64,000 bases of DNA from Batillaria attramentaria. Lineage: Eukaryota > Mollusca > Gastropoda > Batillariidae. Positions 44,132 to 54,597 of the stretch are shown here, one piece after another (position 1 is the stretch's first letter; each line of letters opens with the position of its first letter). A program made the position numbers and the translations under genes. A model generated the notes under the pieces. That model did no database searches. It saw nothing but the letters and a program-made list of their open reading frames with translations, and had not been told where the DNA came from. The stretch spans positions 325,501 through 389,500 of the forward strand of contig JACVVK020000467.1 in NCBI GenBank assembly GCA_018292915.2. The letters are read 5' to 3'.

Positions 44132-44143
44132 ACTGCATGTCAC
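44132..44143 (+). repeat. Target-site duplication of RTE-2, right
   Basis: ACTGCATGTCAC. Confidence 0.95.
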
Positions 44144-44220
44144 TGGTGTCGCTTCTTGTGTACAATGTATCCCCCTCCCTCCCGGTTGTTGGCTTTTATG
44201 CAGAAGCACTGACCCCTCTC

Positions 44221-46816
44221 CCACCCCTGTCAATTTTTTACCCATGTGTAACAAAATGAGTCTTTGTAATAACCCTCTGTCGTCTGTCCGTCTGTCTGTG
44301 GTAAACTTTATCATTGATTTTTTCAGGAAGTATATTACATAGTAGAAACATCCAATTTAGCACAATGATAGCTGGTACACATCACTTGAAATGACCTCCC
44401 ATAGACTGATAGAGGTCAGTGTCACAGAATCATGGTGAGAATTTTAAACGTTTTCTCTGTTTCTCAGCAACAAAGACATCAGGCAACACAAACTTAGCAC
44501 AAATGAAGTTGGTATAAATAACTGTAATGTGTACAGTTTGGATGACCTTGGCTTCAGGATGAAGGTCACAGGAGCATGTTGAAATTGTTAGAAATCAAAC
44601 TTTCTGCCTGATCTGCATTGTAAGAATGGCTTCTTGAGTGACCTATAGCAAAGGTCAAGGTCACACATGACTCCTAAAGGCCTTGCCTAAACTATTTCTT
44701 CTTTTCTTTTGTGTTTTGCAAAAGGGTCACCCCTATTTTGGAAAAGTGTCATCAATTTATATTTTCTGTGTTCAGGTTTATTGGAACCCTGTTACTGCCT
44801 GCTGCTATTACATCTGGAACAGCACGTGAACACCCTTTGGACTATTCACCCATTGAAGCACCCAGGGGTAGACAAGAAAAACAACCAATCTCAAGACATG
44901 CAATGTAGAGGCTGCCCATAAAATTTGAAGTTTTGAGGAAGAGAGAGGGGCCATAGGCAATCCCATATATATAATAACCACTTTATCTCCTTGGCTGAAT
45001 CTTTAGCAAAGTCGCAGAAAACACGTGAATATATCTGTCCAGATGTCCTAGTCGACGTCTGTAACAGACGAACAGCCTGTGCCTGCGACTTCTGTAACAG
45101 CCTGAACACCCTTTCGTATATCTTCCATAGCGGTCCATGAAGTAGGGAAATTAATTAGTAGCATGCAAAACAAAAAATCAAGTGGACCAGATGACATCAG
45201 TCCCCATATCTTAAAACTGTCATTACCATATATTGTTAACTCTCTTACTTATATTTATAATCTCTCTATCCAGCAAAACGTGTTTCCCTCACAGTTAAAA
45301 AAATACAAAAGTGATTCCGCTTCCTGCATCAAGAGAGATGGCAGACCCAAATAACTACCGACCAATTTCCCTTTTATCGGTTTTCTCAAAGCCATTGAAG
45401 CGACACGTACACACACACTTACAAGCCTACCTAGAAAGCAGGCAGCTTATCCACCGTTTTCAGCCAGGGTTTCGTCCCCTGCACTCCTGCCACACCTCTC
45501 TCACTCGGCTCACAGACACTTGGTTATCCAACATGAACAATGCACAGACAACAGGGACCATCTTTCCTGATTTAAGAAAAGCGTTTGATCTCGTTAATCA
45601 TACCATCTTGATCAAGAAACTTCAAAGTTATTTATGTAGTGAACCCACTGTCTCTTTCTTTCAGTCATATCTTGAAAAAAGGCAGCAGAAAGTAGTTGTA
45701 AATGGGTCATTCTCTAATGTCAGAAACATATCTCTCGGCGTACCCCAGGGATCCATCGTTAGCCCTCTACTATTTAACATTCTTATTAATGATTTACCTC
45801 TGCATCTGACTAGCAATAATATTGAGTGTGACATGTTTGCGGACGATACATCGCTCCACTCCGCTGACAAAGATATCACTGTTGTTCGTAGTCGACTTCA
45901 GGAAGGCCTAAGCGGCGTGTCGGACTAGTGCTGTATTAATTCAATGTCCATACACCCCGTAAAAACTAAGTCCATGGTAATAGCTACCCGTCAAAGGCAC
46001 CAACTCAGCCCTTTGTCACTCAGTTTGGTTCTTAACAACGCGCCTATAGAGCAGGTGTCCGAACATCGTCTTCTCGGCATCACAATTGATAATCAGCTTA
46101 GTTGGAAAGCCCACACTAACACCGTAGGCAAAACGCTATCCAGACAGCTATTCGCCCTCTCCAAACTACGGCATTTTCTTGACTTGGACAGTCGTAAAAT
46201 GCATTTAAACGCGCGCACACGGTCTCATTAGGACTATGCGTCAACGGTATGGGATGGTTGCAGTCACATTCACTTAAAGGGGCTTAACTCCCTTCATAGA
46301 CGTGGAGCAAAGCTACTTTTGCCGTACCCTCATCTTACAGCTGATGAGAAGCTGAACCAGCTGCAGCTTCTTCCCCTGTCAAAACACCTGCTATACAACA
46401 AAGGAATGTTCATGTATAAGCTTTGGACCAAAAGGGCTCTTAGCTATTTATCCGACTGTTGCCACCGCTCAGCTTCCCGGTATGGCTGTTCAATCAGCCT
46501 GTGTACAATCCCAAAGCCGCGAATTGACATTTTCAAATGTAGTCTTTCATTTTCAGGGGCGGCATTATGGAATAGTCCTCCAGCGCATGTTCAACACGCT
46601 TGCTCTGTCCCAACTTTCAAACAGCTCTTCTTCAAAAATCTTATGTCACACGATGTTTTAATCGTCCCACGTTTATTCTCGCCCATTCCTACATGTATTG
46701 ACATAATTGGTATGTTATTCACGCTTTTTAAATGTTCTTTATTAGTGCACGTAGTTTCTTTTAACTATGGATTCATTGCTATTTCTGTTTTGTTCCTGTT
46801 GCTGTACATTGGACAG

Positions 46817-46860
<44 letters not shown>

Positions 46861-46975
46861 TTTAGATAGACATTACTACAATAAATACTACTAGAATTAG
46901 AAACGGTAGGTATGAAAATTGGCTGTTTTACGTTAATTACCTCTACCGTTGAAAAATAAAGTTTTCTTGACTCTC
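44221..46975 (+). mobile_element. Endonuclease-less CR1/jockey-type LINE, copy B
   Basis: Near-identical to 10082-12830 from ACCCCTGTCAATTTTTTACC to the 3' tail before (CT)n(CA)n. The left flank differs from copy A; the right flank is the same GPCR 3' block. Confidence 0.8.
45163..46894 (+). pseudogene. LINE reverse transcriptase, copy B, frameshift and two stops
   Basis: Same protein as copy A (KSSGPDDIS, FPDLRKAFD, GVPQGSIVSP, FADDTS). Lesions: a one-base insertion in an A run near 45300 shifts frame; the TAG at 45926-45928 is shared with copy A; a further TAG at about 46230 replaces a TTG leucine codon present in copy A. So copy B is more decayed, and the shared stop predates the duplication. 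Confidence 0.88.
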
Positions 46976-47126
46976 TCTCTCTCTCTCACACACACAAACA
47001 CACCCACCCGACCTGAACACCCTCAACCTACATGACTGTATTAGTTGTCCCCGAAAAGATGAAACAAGTCATATGTTGCTACTTTAGAAGTGTCACGATG
47101 TACCTGGAGGAACGCTTGGATGCATG
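46972..47126 (+). repeat. (CT)n(CA)n and GPCR4 3' flank
   Basis: The uninterrupted version of the site that the 2A-LINE occupies between 13066 and 37691. Confidence 0.8.
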
Positions 47127-48121
47127 ATTGCAGTCTGACGGCCAGCTATTGATGTGGATAGTGGAAAGACACTAACGTTTCGTCCAATCATATGTCTAGC
47201 CTGCTTCCTGAACTCCACCCCTGCCCAGATATACAAGATAAAGTTGATGGCGTGGGTCACACACTTCAGAACTCTGGCAACGTCCCACCAGAAGACAAAC
47301 TGCTTGTCTGACCACACCCGGCCGGGTCGGCCGATTACTCTTGCATATATCAGAGCCACTTGCGTTGGAAGCATGAGCACAACAAAGGCAATAGACGCTG
47401 CTATGGTGGTGTAAGTCATCCGGGAAATCCTCATTTGAGTCCTTTGAGCGGTGCTGACTTGGTGGGCCAGCCGTTTTAATTCCATCACTTTCCGGATGAG
47501 AAAGTAGTTACTGATGACCATGATGACTGAAGGCACATTAATGCCGATTGCGGTATTGAAGGAATCCATTGGTAATTGGGCAGTTTCTCTAAAACTTTCA
47601 CTCCAAGCGCACTTCCTCTTTTGCCTGAAATCTCGTATAACGAAAGGAATGTAGGAATTGAAGCCGAAGCAAATAATGACAACACTGGCGACTATGATGT
47701 AGGCGACTTTGATTCTGCACGTTGCATGCACGCGTTCGAGCCGAAAAATAACAATCACTCGATAGACAGTCAGGATCACACGCATGAAGGCTGACTGCCA
47801 CCCCAACGCTGCTGCCGACCACAACATTAACACGCACAGAGCCTTGTTCTGGTCCTGATATCTAAAATCAAACGTATATTTTGTCCATTTGCCCAAGCAC
47901 ATGGTGATCATTATGAGGAGGTCAGTGGCGGTCAGTGTTTTAAAAAACACGTGAGACGCCGAGTTGACACGCAGCTTGTGCAAGATTATCAGTGTCAGGG
48001 AATTGCCAACGATTCCTAAAGTCAAGATGAAGGGTCCAGCTATGATCCACAAGTATTTACTTCTCTCAGGCCACGGATCTGATGTACCGTTGAATGGAAA
48101 TGCACGAGATTGTGCTTCCAT
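47093..48121 (-). CDS. Class A GPCR, FMRFamide-receptor-like, copy 4
   Basis: An intact 342-residue paralogue, closest to copy 3. Differences from copy 3 cluster in the TM2-ECL1-TM3 region (GKWTKYTFDFRYQDQ, CVLMLWSAAALGW, FMRVIL) plus KCVTHAINF before TM7. The C-terminus runs past SIAGRQTA for 12 extra codons into the shared 3' flank (HPSVPPGTS). All structural landmarks are retained, including Y-R-V at the DRY position and NFILY. The 5' flank homology is short (to about 48380). Confidence 0.85.
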   Translation of the reverse strand: MEAQSRAFPFNGTSDPWPERSKYLWIIAGPFILTLGIVGNSLTLIILHKLRVNSASHVFFKTLTATDLLIMITMCLGKWTKYTFDFRYQDQNKALCVLMLWSAAALGWQSAFMRVILTVYRVIVIFRLERVHATCRIKVAYIIVASVVIICFGFNSYIPFVIRDFRQKRKCAWSESFRETAQLPMDSFNTAIGINVPSVIMVISNYFLIRKVMELKRLAHQVSTAQRTQMRISRMTYTTIAASIAFVVLMLPTQVALIYARVIGRPGRVWSDKQFVFWWDVARVLKCVTHAINFILYIWAGVEFRKQARHMIGRNVSVFPLSTSIAGRQTAIMHPSVPPGTS

Positions 48122-48540
48122 TGTTCCTGGCTATTCCCTTCTATGCCTTCAAGTATGAGACACAGAGAAGCACTTTCAACTTTGAATTGGTTAGACACTA
48201 GTTTTTGTCGGCGTCACTGCTTGCTGTAGTCAGAGTAACACAACTGCAAGAAAGGAGTCACGCGATATGTCATGATGCATTTACACGTAATCTGTGTGTT
48301 GTTCAGATTTTTTTTTTTTTTAAAGCTCCTACCTGGGATGTGCAACATCAAAATGATGTCAGATGTGTAAAACTGGGTCGTTAGGGAAAGATAGAAACGT
48401 TCAACGGCTAACATTCTTTGTCGTTTCATGACGTCATTATGAGCCGAAGACGCGCGCACAAATCTGTAGCATAAGATAAGATAAGATAGATTTATTGCTT
48501 CTTAGTTACAATTAAGAAGAATTTGCTTCGTCGGCGCGTT
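48122..48540. other. GPCR4 upstream flank, truncated
   Basis: Matches other GPCR flanks to about 48380, where the CRE position reads TGATGTCA. Sequence beyond is different, so the TTACGTCA and TACGTCAC sites are absent. A (GATAA)-like run lies near 48472-48488. Confidence 0.6.
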
Positions 48541-49085
48541 CTAGACTCCAGAGTGCAGTCCCTTTTCGGCGGGTCGTGAAAATGTGACTGCTTACAGCCA
48601 GCGCCATTTTCAAAAATGGCGATTTTTTTTTTTTTTTTTTTTTTTAGAAAACCGAAGACTTATGTGTCATATGAATCGATTTGAAACGAAGTCTTGAATA
48701 TCCGACCACTTTTGGTTTGGGCAAAATCTTTGCCAGCGGACAATTATTGTTGCGCTTTGATGGCACTGTTTACGTGGTACACTGATCCAACAGGATGTGA
48801 GTAAACGGCAAGGGGGTTGCACTGACAGGCCAAGGTGTTGCACTCTACAGGCAAGTATTATTGCACGGTGCAGACGATCACGTACCTGCCTTGTGGTGGA
48901 ATAAGAGACGATTACAAAAGCATACACACCCGTGCTCTAGGATTGAATGTAATAATAGATCTGTCCATTCAGACAGAGACATGTTCTGTATGTCTCTGAT
49001 TCAGAAACACGCCTATTTCACTCTGAAGACAGCCTGCCATCACTTGCGCCATTGAGGATCCCCCTGGGTTCAGAGCTGGTCAAGG
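48541..49085 (-). repeat. Repeat family R, inverted copy
   Basis: Reverse complement of the R family: CCGCCGAAAAGGGACTGCAC at its right-reading start, then the hairpin with an expanded A/T run (48627-48645), the CACATCCTGTTGGATCAGTG block, and the segment shared with 58450-58690. Confidence 0.8.
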
Positions 49086-49090
49086 AGAGT

Positions 49091-49093
<3 letters not shown>

Positions 49094-49134
<41 letters not shown>

Positions 49135-49247
49135 TTGTGGGGGTGGGTGTTTCGGGGTTTAACGTCCTTTTCCACCAGATACGAGTGATATCAAAGACGG
49201 GACAACCATGAAAAAGCCAGCACAAATATTTGGCCTGAGCCGGGATT

Positions 49248-49284
<37 letters not shown>
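49094..49284. repeat. Two (CA)n arrays flanking a short dispersed repeat
   Basis: (CA)n at about 49094-49131 and 49248-49284. Between them lies GGGTTTAACGTCCTTTTCCA, related inverted to about 1625-1655. Confidence 0.85.
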
Positions 49285-50077
49285 ATTATCGAATGCCGTG
49301 GGTCGTTGTACAGCAGTACGAACAAGATTACATTTGACATCATTGTCACTGGAGGTGCTCGAAAGGTATATTTTAGGCACATTTCGATTTTTAGATTTTT
49401 TTACCTCGATTTTTCTCTCAAATTTTCACTTACGCCGAGGTCGTCAGCTATTGCAGATTCAAATACATGGTAGATAAAAAGTTTGGTCACAATTAAGTTT
49501 TCAACATCAATATCCACTTAGAGAATACATAGAAATGGAGCAAACGTCTGGCAGATGAGCACGACAAACTGCCTCCTGACAATGCAACAAACACTTTACT
49601 TATATGCCTATACCACAGAAAGCAAGGAAAAATTTCAAGCGGAAGCTGCCATTTCTCGTAGTAGCACCAGAGTCCTATCAGTATCGCTATGCTGATACAG
49701 CTACCTGACTCCTGGTCCCGCTGCAGACATGATCTCATTAGCAGACGACTTCCCGTTTGGCCAATCTTTCGTTAGATTTGCGAAGTCTGTGTCTGTTTCC
49801 CTTCAAAGCAAATGCATAGTGGTATTTAATGAGAGTTCCACAGTGATTTATAACTAGCGTTTGTGTATTTTTGTCTGTGGAAGTTCTTTTTGTGCAGTGC
49901 CATTTAGGGCTAGGCAGATTTGCGCAGACAGTGGATCTGAAGTTCTGAACAGTGGGAGAGGTTTTGTGCCGGCCGGACTATAAACACTGTGTTGCATTGT
50001 CTTAGCTTCATCTGCGTGAACCTTGCGCCATTTGTTTCTATTGTCTTGCAATCGCTTACTACATGTAGATTGAGGAT
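49285..50077. other. Unassigned sequence
   Basis: No gene or repeat structure recognised. Confidence 0.4.
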
Positions 50078-50300
50078 GACAGGGGATTTGGTCTAGTGGT
50101 TAAGGCATCCGACTTCGGATCCTGAGCTGCCTAGTTCGAGTTCCTGATGGGCAGGAATATGGTGGGATTTTTCTTACCATATCGAGTCAAATTCATGTGC
50201 AGACTCGTTTACGGTGCCTGTCTCGCCTTCGTGTACACACGCACGCACACATATCAAGTGTGCACGCTTAAAATCCCACGTTCATCTTTCGAAGAAGAGT
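50078..50300 (+). mobile_element. tRNA-derived SINE, family S2
   Basis: tRNA-like head with A box TGGTCTAGTGGTTAAGGC and B box AGTTCGAGTTCC, followed by a non-S1 body (CATATCGAGTCAAATTCATG). The 3' end is uncertain; it may extend past TTTCGAAGAAGAGTAG. Confidence 0.75.
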
Positions 50301-51328
50301 AGGCTGTGGCCGGTGTCGTGGTAAACAGAAATAGTGTCGCACGCACCAGAGTGAATAGCAGGGTGGAGGTTTGCACATAAAGTAGCGCTTACCGGCAGCA
50401 GGCTTTCACAGCTTCGTCCTCCAGCCCTGCGGCACCATGAGCATTTCAAAAGCAATGGACATGCGCGCCGAGGAGGTCTACCATACCATACCATACCATA
50501 CCATACCTTGTCGTGTACGATTACAGCGAAGCCGCTAGCAAACGGTCTTGTTTGAAACTGTCTTATTAGACCGGCAAAAAATCGACCCGCGTTCCCGCAT
50601 GTTGGTTTTTAGTGACAGTCATAAAACGATTTCCAATCAGTTGGAAATGTACCGTCCGAATGTAATCTTCGGCTTAGCTATATCCGAAACGATTTTGCGG
50701 TTTCGCAGCAAGAAAACAGCAGACGAAAGTCAAGCTCTTATGGGCATAAATACAATGCACCAGGCTGCTGGTTTACTGGAATGTCAAGGGCACTGTTTTT
50801 TTGTTTTGTTTGTTTGTTGTTGGTTTTTTTTTTTTTGGGGGGGGGGGGGGGTTGGAGCGACTTTGTCAGTTCACTATATATGACCGGCTGAGTTACAGAC
50901 ACGCCGCGGCGTTGGTTGGATAGTACATCGTATTACAGTTCGTAAAACAATGTGAGCATTCAGAGACGTGTCCGTGGAGTAGTTGAGTTAGTAGGATACA
51001 TCACGAACAAGAATTCTTGAAATGAATGCCAGAGCAAATTTCAGGAGACATTTACTATCAAAGTGTTGCAACCGAGGCTGCGGCGCCTCTTTAACACTGC
51101 CGGTTACAAGGCGTGCAATTGTTGACACGGATTCGCTTCAGATATCGACGACCTTGCCTCGGCCGTGGTACACCCAAGGCTACCCCACGGCTGGCCACCA
51201 ATCGCCTTAGGCGAACTTCAATGAAATGAAAATAATATAGTATTCCATAGGTTGGTTTTCGGGTGTAGGGCCGTAGGTGTAGTCAGAGGGAGGTGACAGA
51301 GAAGAAAGTTGTAGCCCAAGGCTTTTAC
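50301..51328. other. Unassigned sequence with a (CCATA)n run
   Basis: A short (CCATA)n array lies at about 50478-50506 and a poly-T/poly-G junction at about 50825-50850. No gene recognised. Confidence 0.5.
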
Positions 51329-51343
51329 ACACACACACACACA

Positions 51344-51431
<88 letters not shown>
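51329..51431 (+). repeat. (CA)n microsatellite, about 100 bp
   Basis: Almost pure CA with one CAGA interruption. The sequence after it (ACTGAACACCTTCAGCCTAC) weakly resembles the GPCR 3' flank block. Confidence 0.97.
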
Positions 51432-51432
<1 letters not shown>

Positions 51433-51778
51433 CTGAACACCTTCAGCCTACATCTATTAGCTGTCCTCAAAAAGATGGACACGTCTTATGTTGATAGTTT
51501 AGGACCCCTCCCGCACGCACCCGCACTACCTACTCTAACACCCAAAGAACACTCAGAAAAAGTTCACAACACTTTTATTCACACTCTCACTACAAGACAC
51601 GGGACATCACGCACTCACAACGATGAATAAAAACGAAATGATTAAATGAAAGGATGAAACACGGATGAAGGGAGGGTGAGTGAACGGATGAATAAATGAG
51701 CGAATGACAAATGGATGAATAAATCAACCGATGATCACATGTACGAACCAAGAGATCAATACATTATGATGATGCAAT
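51432..51778. other. Diverged GPCR-flank-like block and tetranucleotide-rich sequence
   Basis: 51431-51505 resembles the GPCR 3' flank (AACTGAACACC, TTAGCTGTCC, AAAAGATG, TTTAGGA). Next comes a stretch rich in GATGAATAAA-type units (51620-51740). Confidence 0.45.
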
Positions 51779-52180
51779 GCGGTCGGTGGTCTAGTGGTTA
51801 GGAGACCTGTCACCAATGCGAGAGGTCATGGGTTCGAGTCCCACTCGGGGCAAAGAATTTTTCCTTCTCGTATGTGGCACCGTTCATTCGGGCCGATCGT
51901 CGGGGGTTCTCTCCGGGTACTCCGGCTTCCTCCCCCTCTGCTTTGGAAATGTTCAGCCCACCAAATTTGAAAAAAATAAATGCAAATCTAAATTCCGAAA
52001 TTTAAATAGCTGAGCTGACCCTTCGCACCACGTGATTGTAATGTGTTTATGTCCGGTGTGTGAGAGAATGTGTGTGATTCATGTGAGCGTGCGTGTTGGG
52101 TTCAGTTCGCGGCGCTTTGAGCCGATTCATGAAATTGGGAAAAGCGCCTATACAATACTCATTATTATTATTATTATTAA
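51779..52180 (+). mobile_element. tRNA-derived SINE, family S1, copy 2
   Basis: Same structure as the minus-strand copy at 40051-40442: GCGGTCGGTGGTCTAGTGGT head, GGTTCGAGTCCC B box, CTCTCCGGGTACTCCGGCTT central block, GGCGCTTTGAGCCGATTCAT 3' domain and (ATT)n tail. Confidence 0.9.
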
Positions 52181-52688
52181 TGCAAAGCGTCAGGCTTTTG
52201 TGGCGGTGTAAATCACTGCTTCATAATAAAGTAAAGTAAAATACATGTACACGAACTTAAGCGCACACAGTAACGAAGGACAACCCACTCATACAACGAG
52301 GTAAGGATGCTGGCAAGGAATAATGAAGAAAGAGAGAATTTGAACCCTTACCAGACAACCCGTCACAACGCCGGCCCACAACACACAAAGCAGGAAGCTA
52401 CATTCAAAATGCACTCCAGTTCTTTGCAAAATTCTTTATATATAGATGTAAACTGCAAGGTTCAGACCCTCTCTTATGTAATTTCTTACCGTATTTAAAG
52501 TCAAGGTACCAGGTGGAACGCTATTCTGCTGCCATTACGAGTAGAAAATCAGAATTTTACAATTCCTGGCTACCGTATGGTGCCCTAGTTGAAGACTTTT
52601 GAGTATGCATGCATGTATACGCCTGTATCTACTTCCCGTATGTTACTTACGTAACCTAGTACCCATTCTGAGCAGTTTAGTACAGCTA

Positions 52689-52694
<6 letters not shown>
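52181..52694. other. Unassigned sequence
   Basis: No gene recognised. Confidence 0.4.

Positions 52695-52783
<89 letters not shown>
52695..52783 (+). repeat. (GT)n microsatellite, about 89 bp
   Basis: Pure GT. Confidence 0.97.
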
Positions 52784-52787
<4 letters not shown>

Positions 52788-53831
52788 CTTCACGTCTTTC
52801 CTTCTTTTTTGTGATTTGATATTGTGGTGTATTTGTTATATCTTTGTCTTTGTACTTTGTGTGTATACTTTGTCATATGTCAGATAAAAAGGATCAATAA
52901 AAAAAAAAGAAAAAAAGAAATACGATATAGTTTTCATTTCTTGTCTACTCACTGAATGTATTTGACATCACTACATGAGCCTACATTGCTAGCATGCTAA
53001 GGGCTGAAAGTCTGCTACTGTGTGCTTACACGCTCTCATGTTTTTACATCAGTGTAAACGCTGATACAGCATAAATGATGATATACTTTTACTGGTCATC
53101 AAGCTTTGTGTGAAATTAAAGGTTTTTCCCAGAAAAAAAAAAAATGCACTCCAGTATGAGCAGGTAAACCAACTTGCAACCATACTTCAGGATTCACCTC
53201 AAAGCAGACAGCCTGGTAATTACTTTGATGCATGGGTGTTTTTGCTGTGGCAAAAGTGGCTCAGATATTTATACAGATTAGTTCTTCATGTGTGTCCCAA
53301 ACTGAGGGCTGTCGCTGTATACATATGCCTGTGTACATGAGGGCGAGACACGTACCGTAAAGATATGTACACACAAGAAAAGTCAAAATACTATTCTAGA
53401 GACCTATTTATTACCTGTCAAGATAATTATGCACTATGACGTTTGCTGTCCTTGTCATCTGTATGCTGTCATTTATTTTAATTCATTGTACACCGTTTTC
53501 AGACAAAGTTTCTGTGTGCCACGGGCGGCGATTCAGTTGCGGACATGACGAGGAAGGTCTTGAGAAAGATGGTGTCTGCTGAAGTTGTACAACAATCCCG
53601 GGCAGCGTGGAAAACGACGATTTAGATCTCCGAAGCTAAATATTCGGTAAGCCGATGCTCTTACAAACGGAATTAACATTGACAGAACATTGTGTGCAAA
53701 ACTTGCACGGAGAGTAGCCGAAAACAGCTGTTGTCTTTGTTTTCGTTGGTGGGGACTGACCAGTCGTGCTTTTCATTTTATCATGAAAATACGTTTGACA
53801 TGTTTAAATAAGCCTAGTTAGTCCACTGCGC

Positions 53832-53864
<33 letters not shown>

Positions 53865-54255
53865 CCTGATGACATTTCAGTGGCGATCTTATTTCTAATA
53901 TTTGGGATTTTTTTTTGTCAGATATCACCGAAAGCGATTTGGGCAGGATACTCGCCGATTAACTGGTGGTGCTATACTAGGCACAGGGATGGCAGCCGCA
54001 AGAAAGTGTCAGTGAAACGACCTGCGCCTGCAGTCTCTCGTGGTCACTGCCGATCCCAACGAACACAAATTTCTGGACATTCCTCCATGTTGTTCCAGTG
54101 ATGTCATTGTATCTGAGGGGTTTATGTTTTCTTGCTTCTTGTTAGATAATAAATGAAGTGTTGAATTTTATGACACGTGTTTGTAAATGATTGCGTACAT
54201 TGTGTTCGGATGCCGTGGTGTGAAGGAATCCTACGTAGGACTCCGAACAAATTAA
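52784..54255. other. Unassigned sequence with a (CAA)n run
   Basis: (CAA)n at about 53836-53863. Short ORFs lack recognisable domains. No gene called. Confidence 0.4.
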
Positions 54256-54370
54256 GTTAATAATAATAATAATATAACATTCTTATATAGCGCAGTATCC
54301 CCAGGAAGTGAGCTCAACGCGCTTTACAATTTCTGACTAAAACTAATAAAATCGATAACTCATACTGTCA

Positions 54371-54410
<40 letters not shown>
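54256..54410. repeat. SINE 3'-end remnant (inverted) and (CA)n
   Basis: AATAATAATAATATAACATT followed by TATATAGCGCAGTATCCC and CTCAACGCGCTTTACAA resembles the 3' domain plus (ATT)n tail of a SINE in reverse. (CA)n follows at about 54374-54408. Confidence 0.5.
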
Positions 54411-54411
<1 letters not shown>

Positions 54412-54462
54412 GCCATTCCACCAGCAACAGGGCTCAGGATGGGTCAAGAAGTTGTGGTGGTA

Positions 54463-54595
54463 CACTGCAGGCCACCTTGCCCACCATGTAGGACTCCAAA
54501 CCATAATTTAAAACTGTGGGAGTCGATTTTAATGGAAATATGTAGAATTCCCATTAAAAACTTGACTAGTATGGTGGGCAAGATGGCCTGCAGTG
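54463..54595. mobile_element. Tc1/mariner-like MITE, 133 bp
   Basis: Terminal inverted repeats of about 25 bp with one mismatch (CACTGCAGGCCACCTTGCCC at left; reverse complement CACTGCAGGCCATCTTGCCC at right), flanked by TA on both sides. TA target duplications are typical of the Tc1/mariner superfamily. The interior is non-coding. Confidence 0.85.
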
Positions 54596-54597
54596 TA

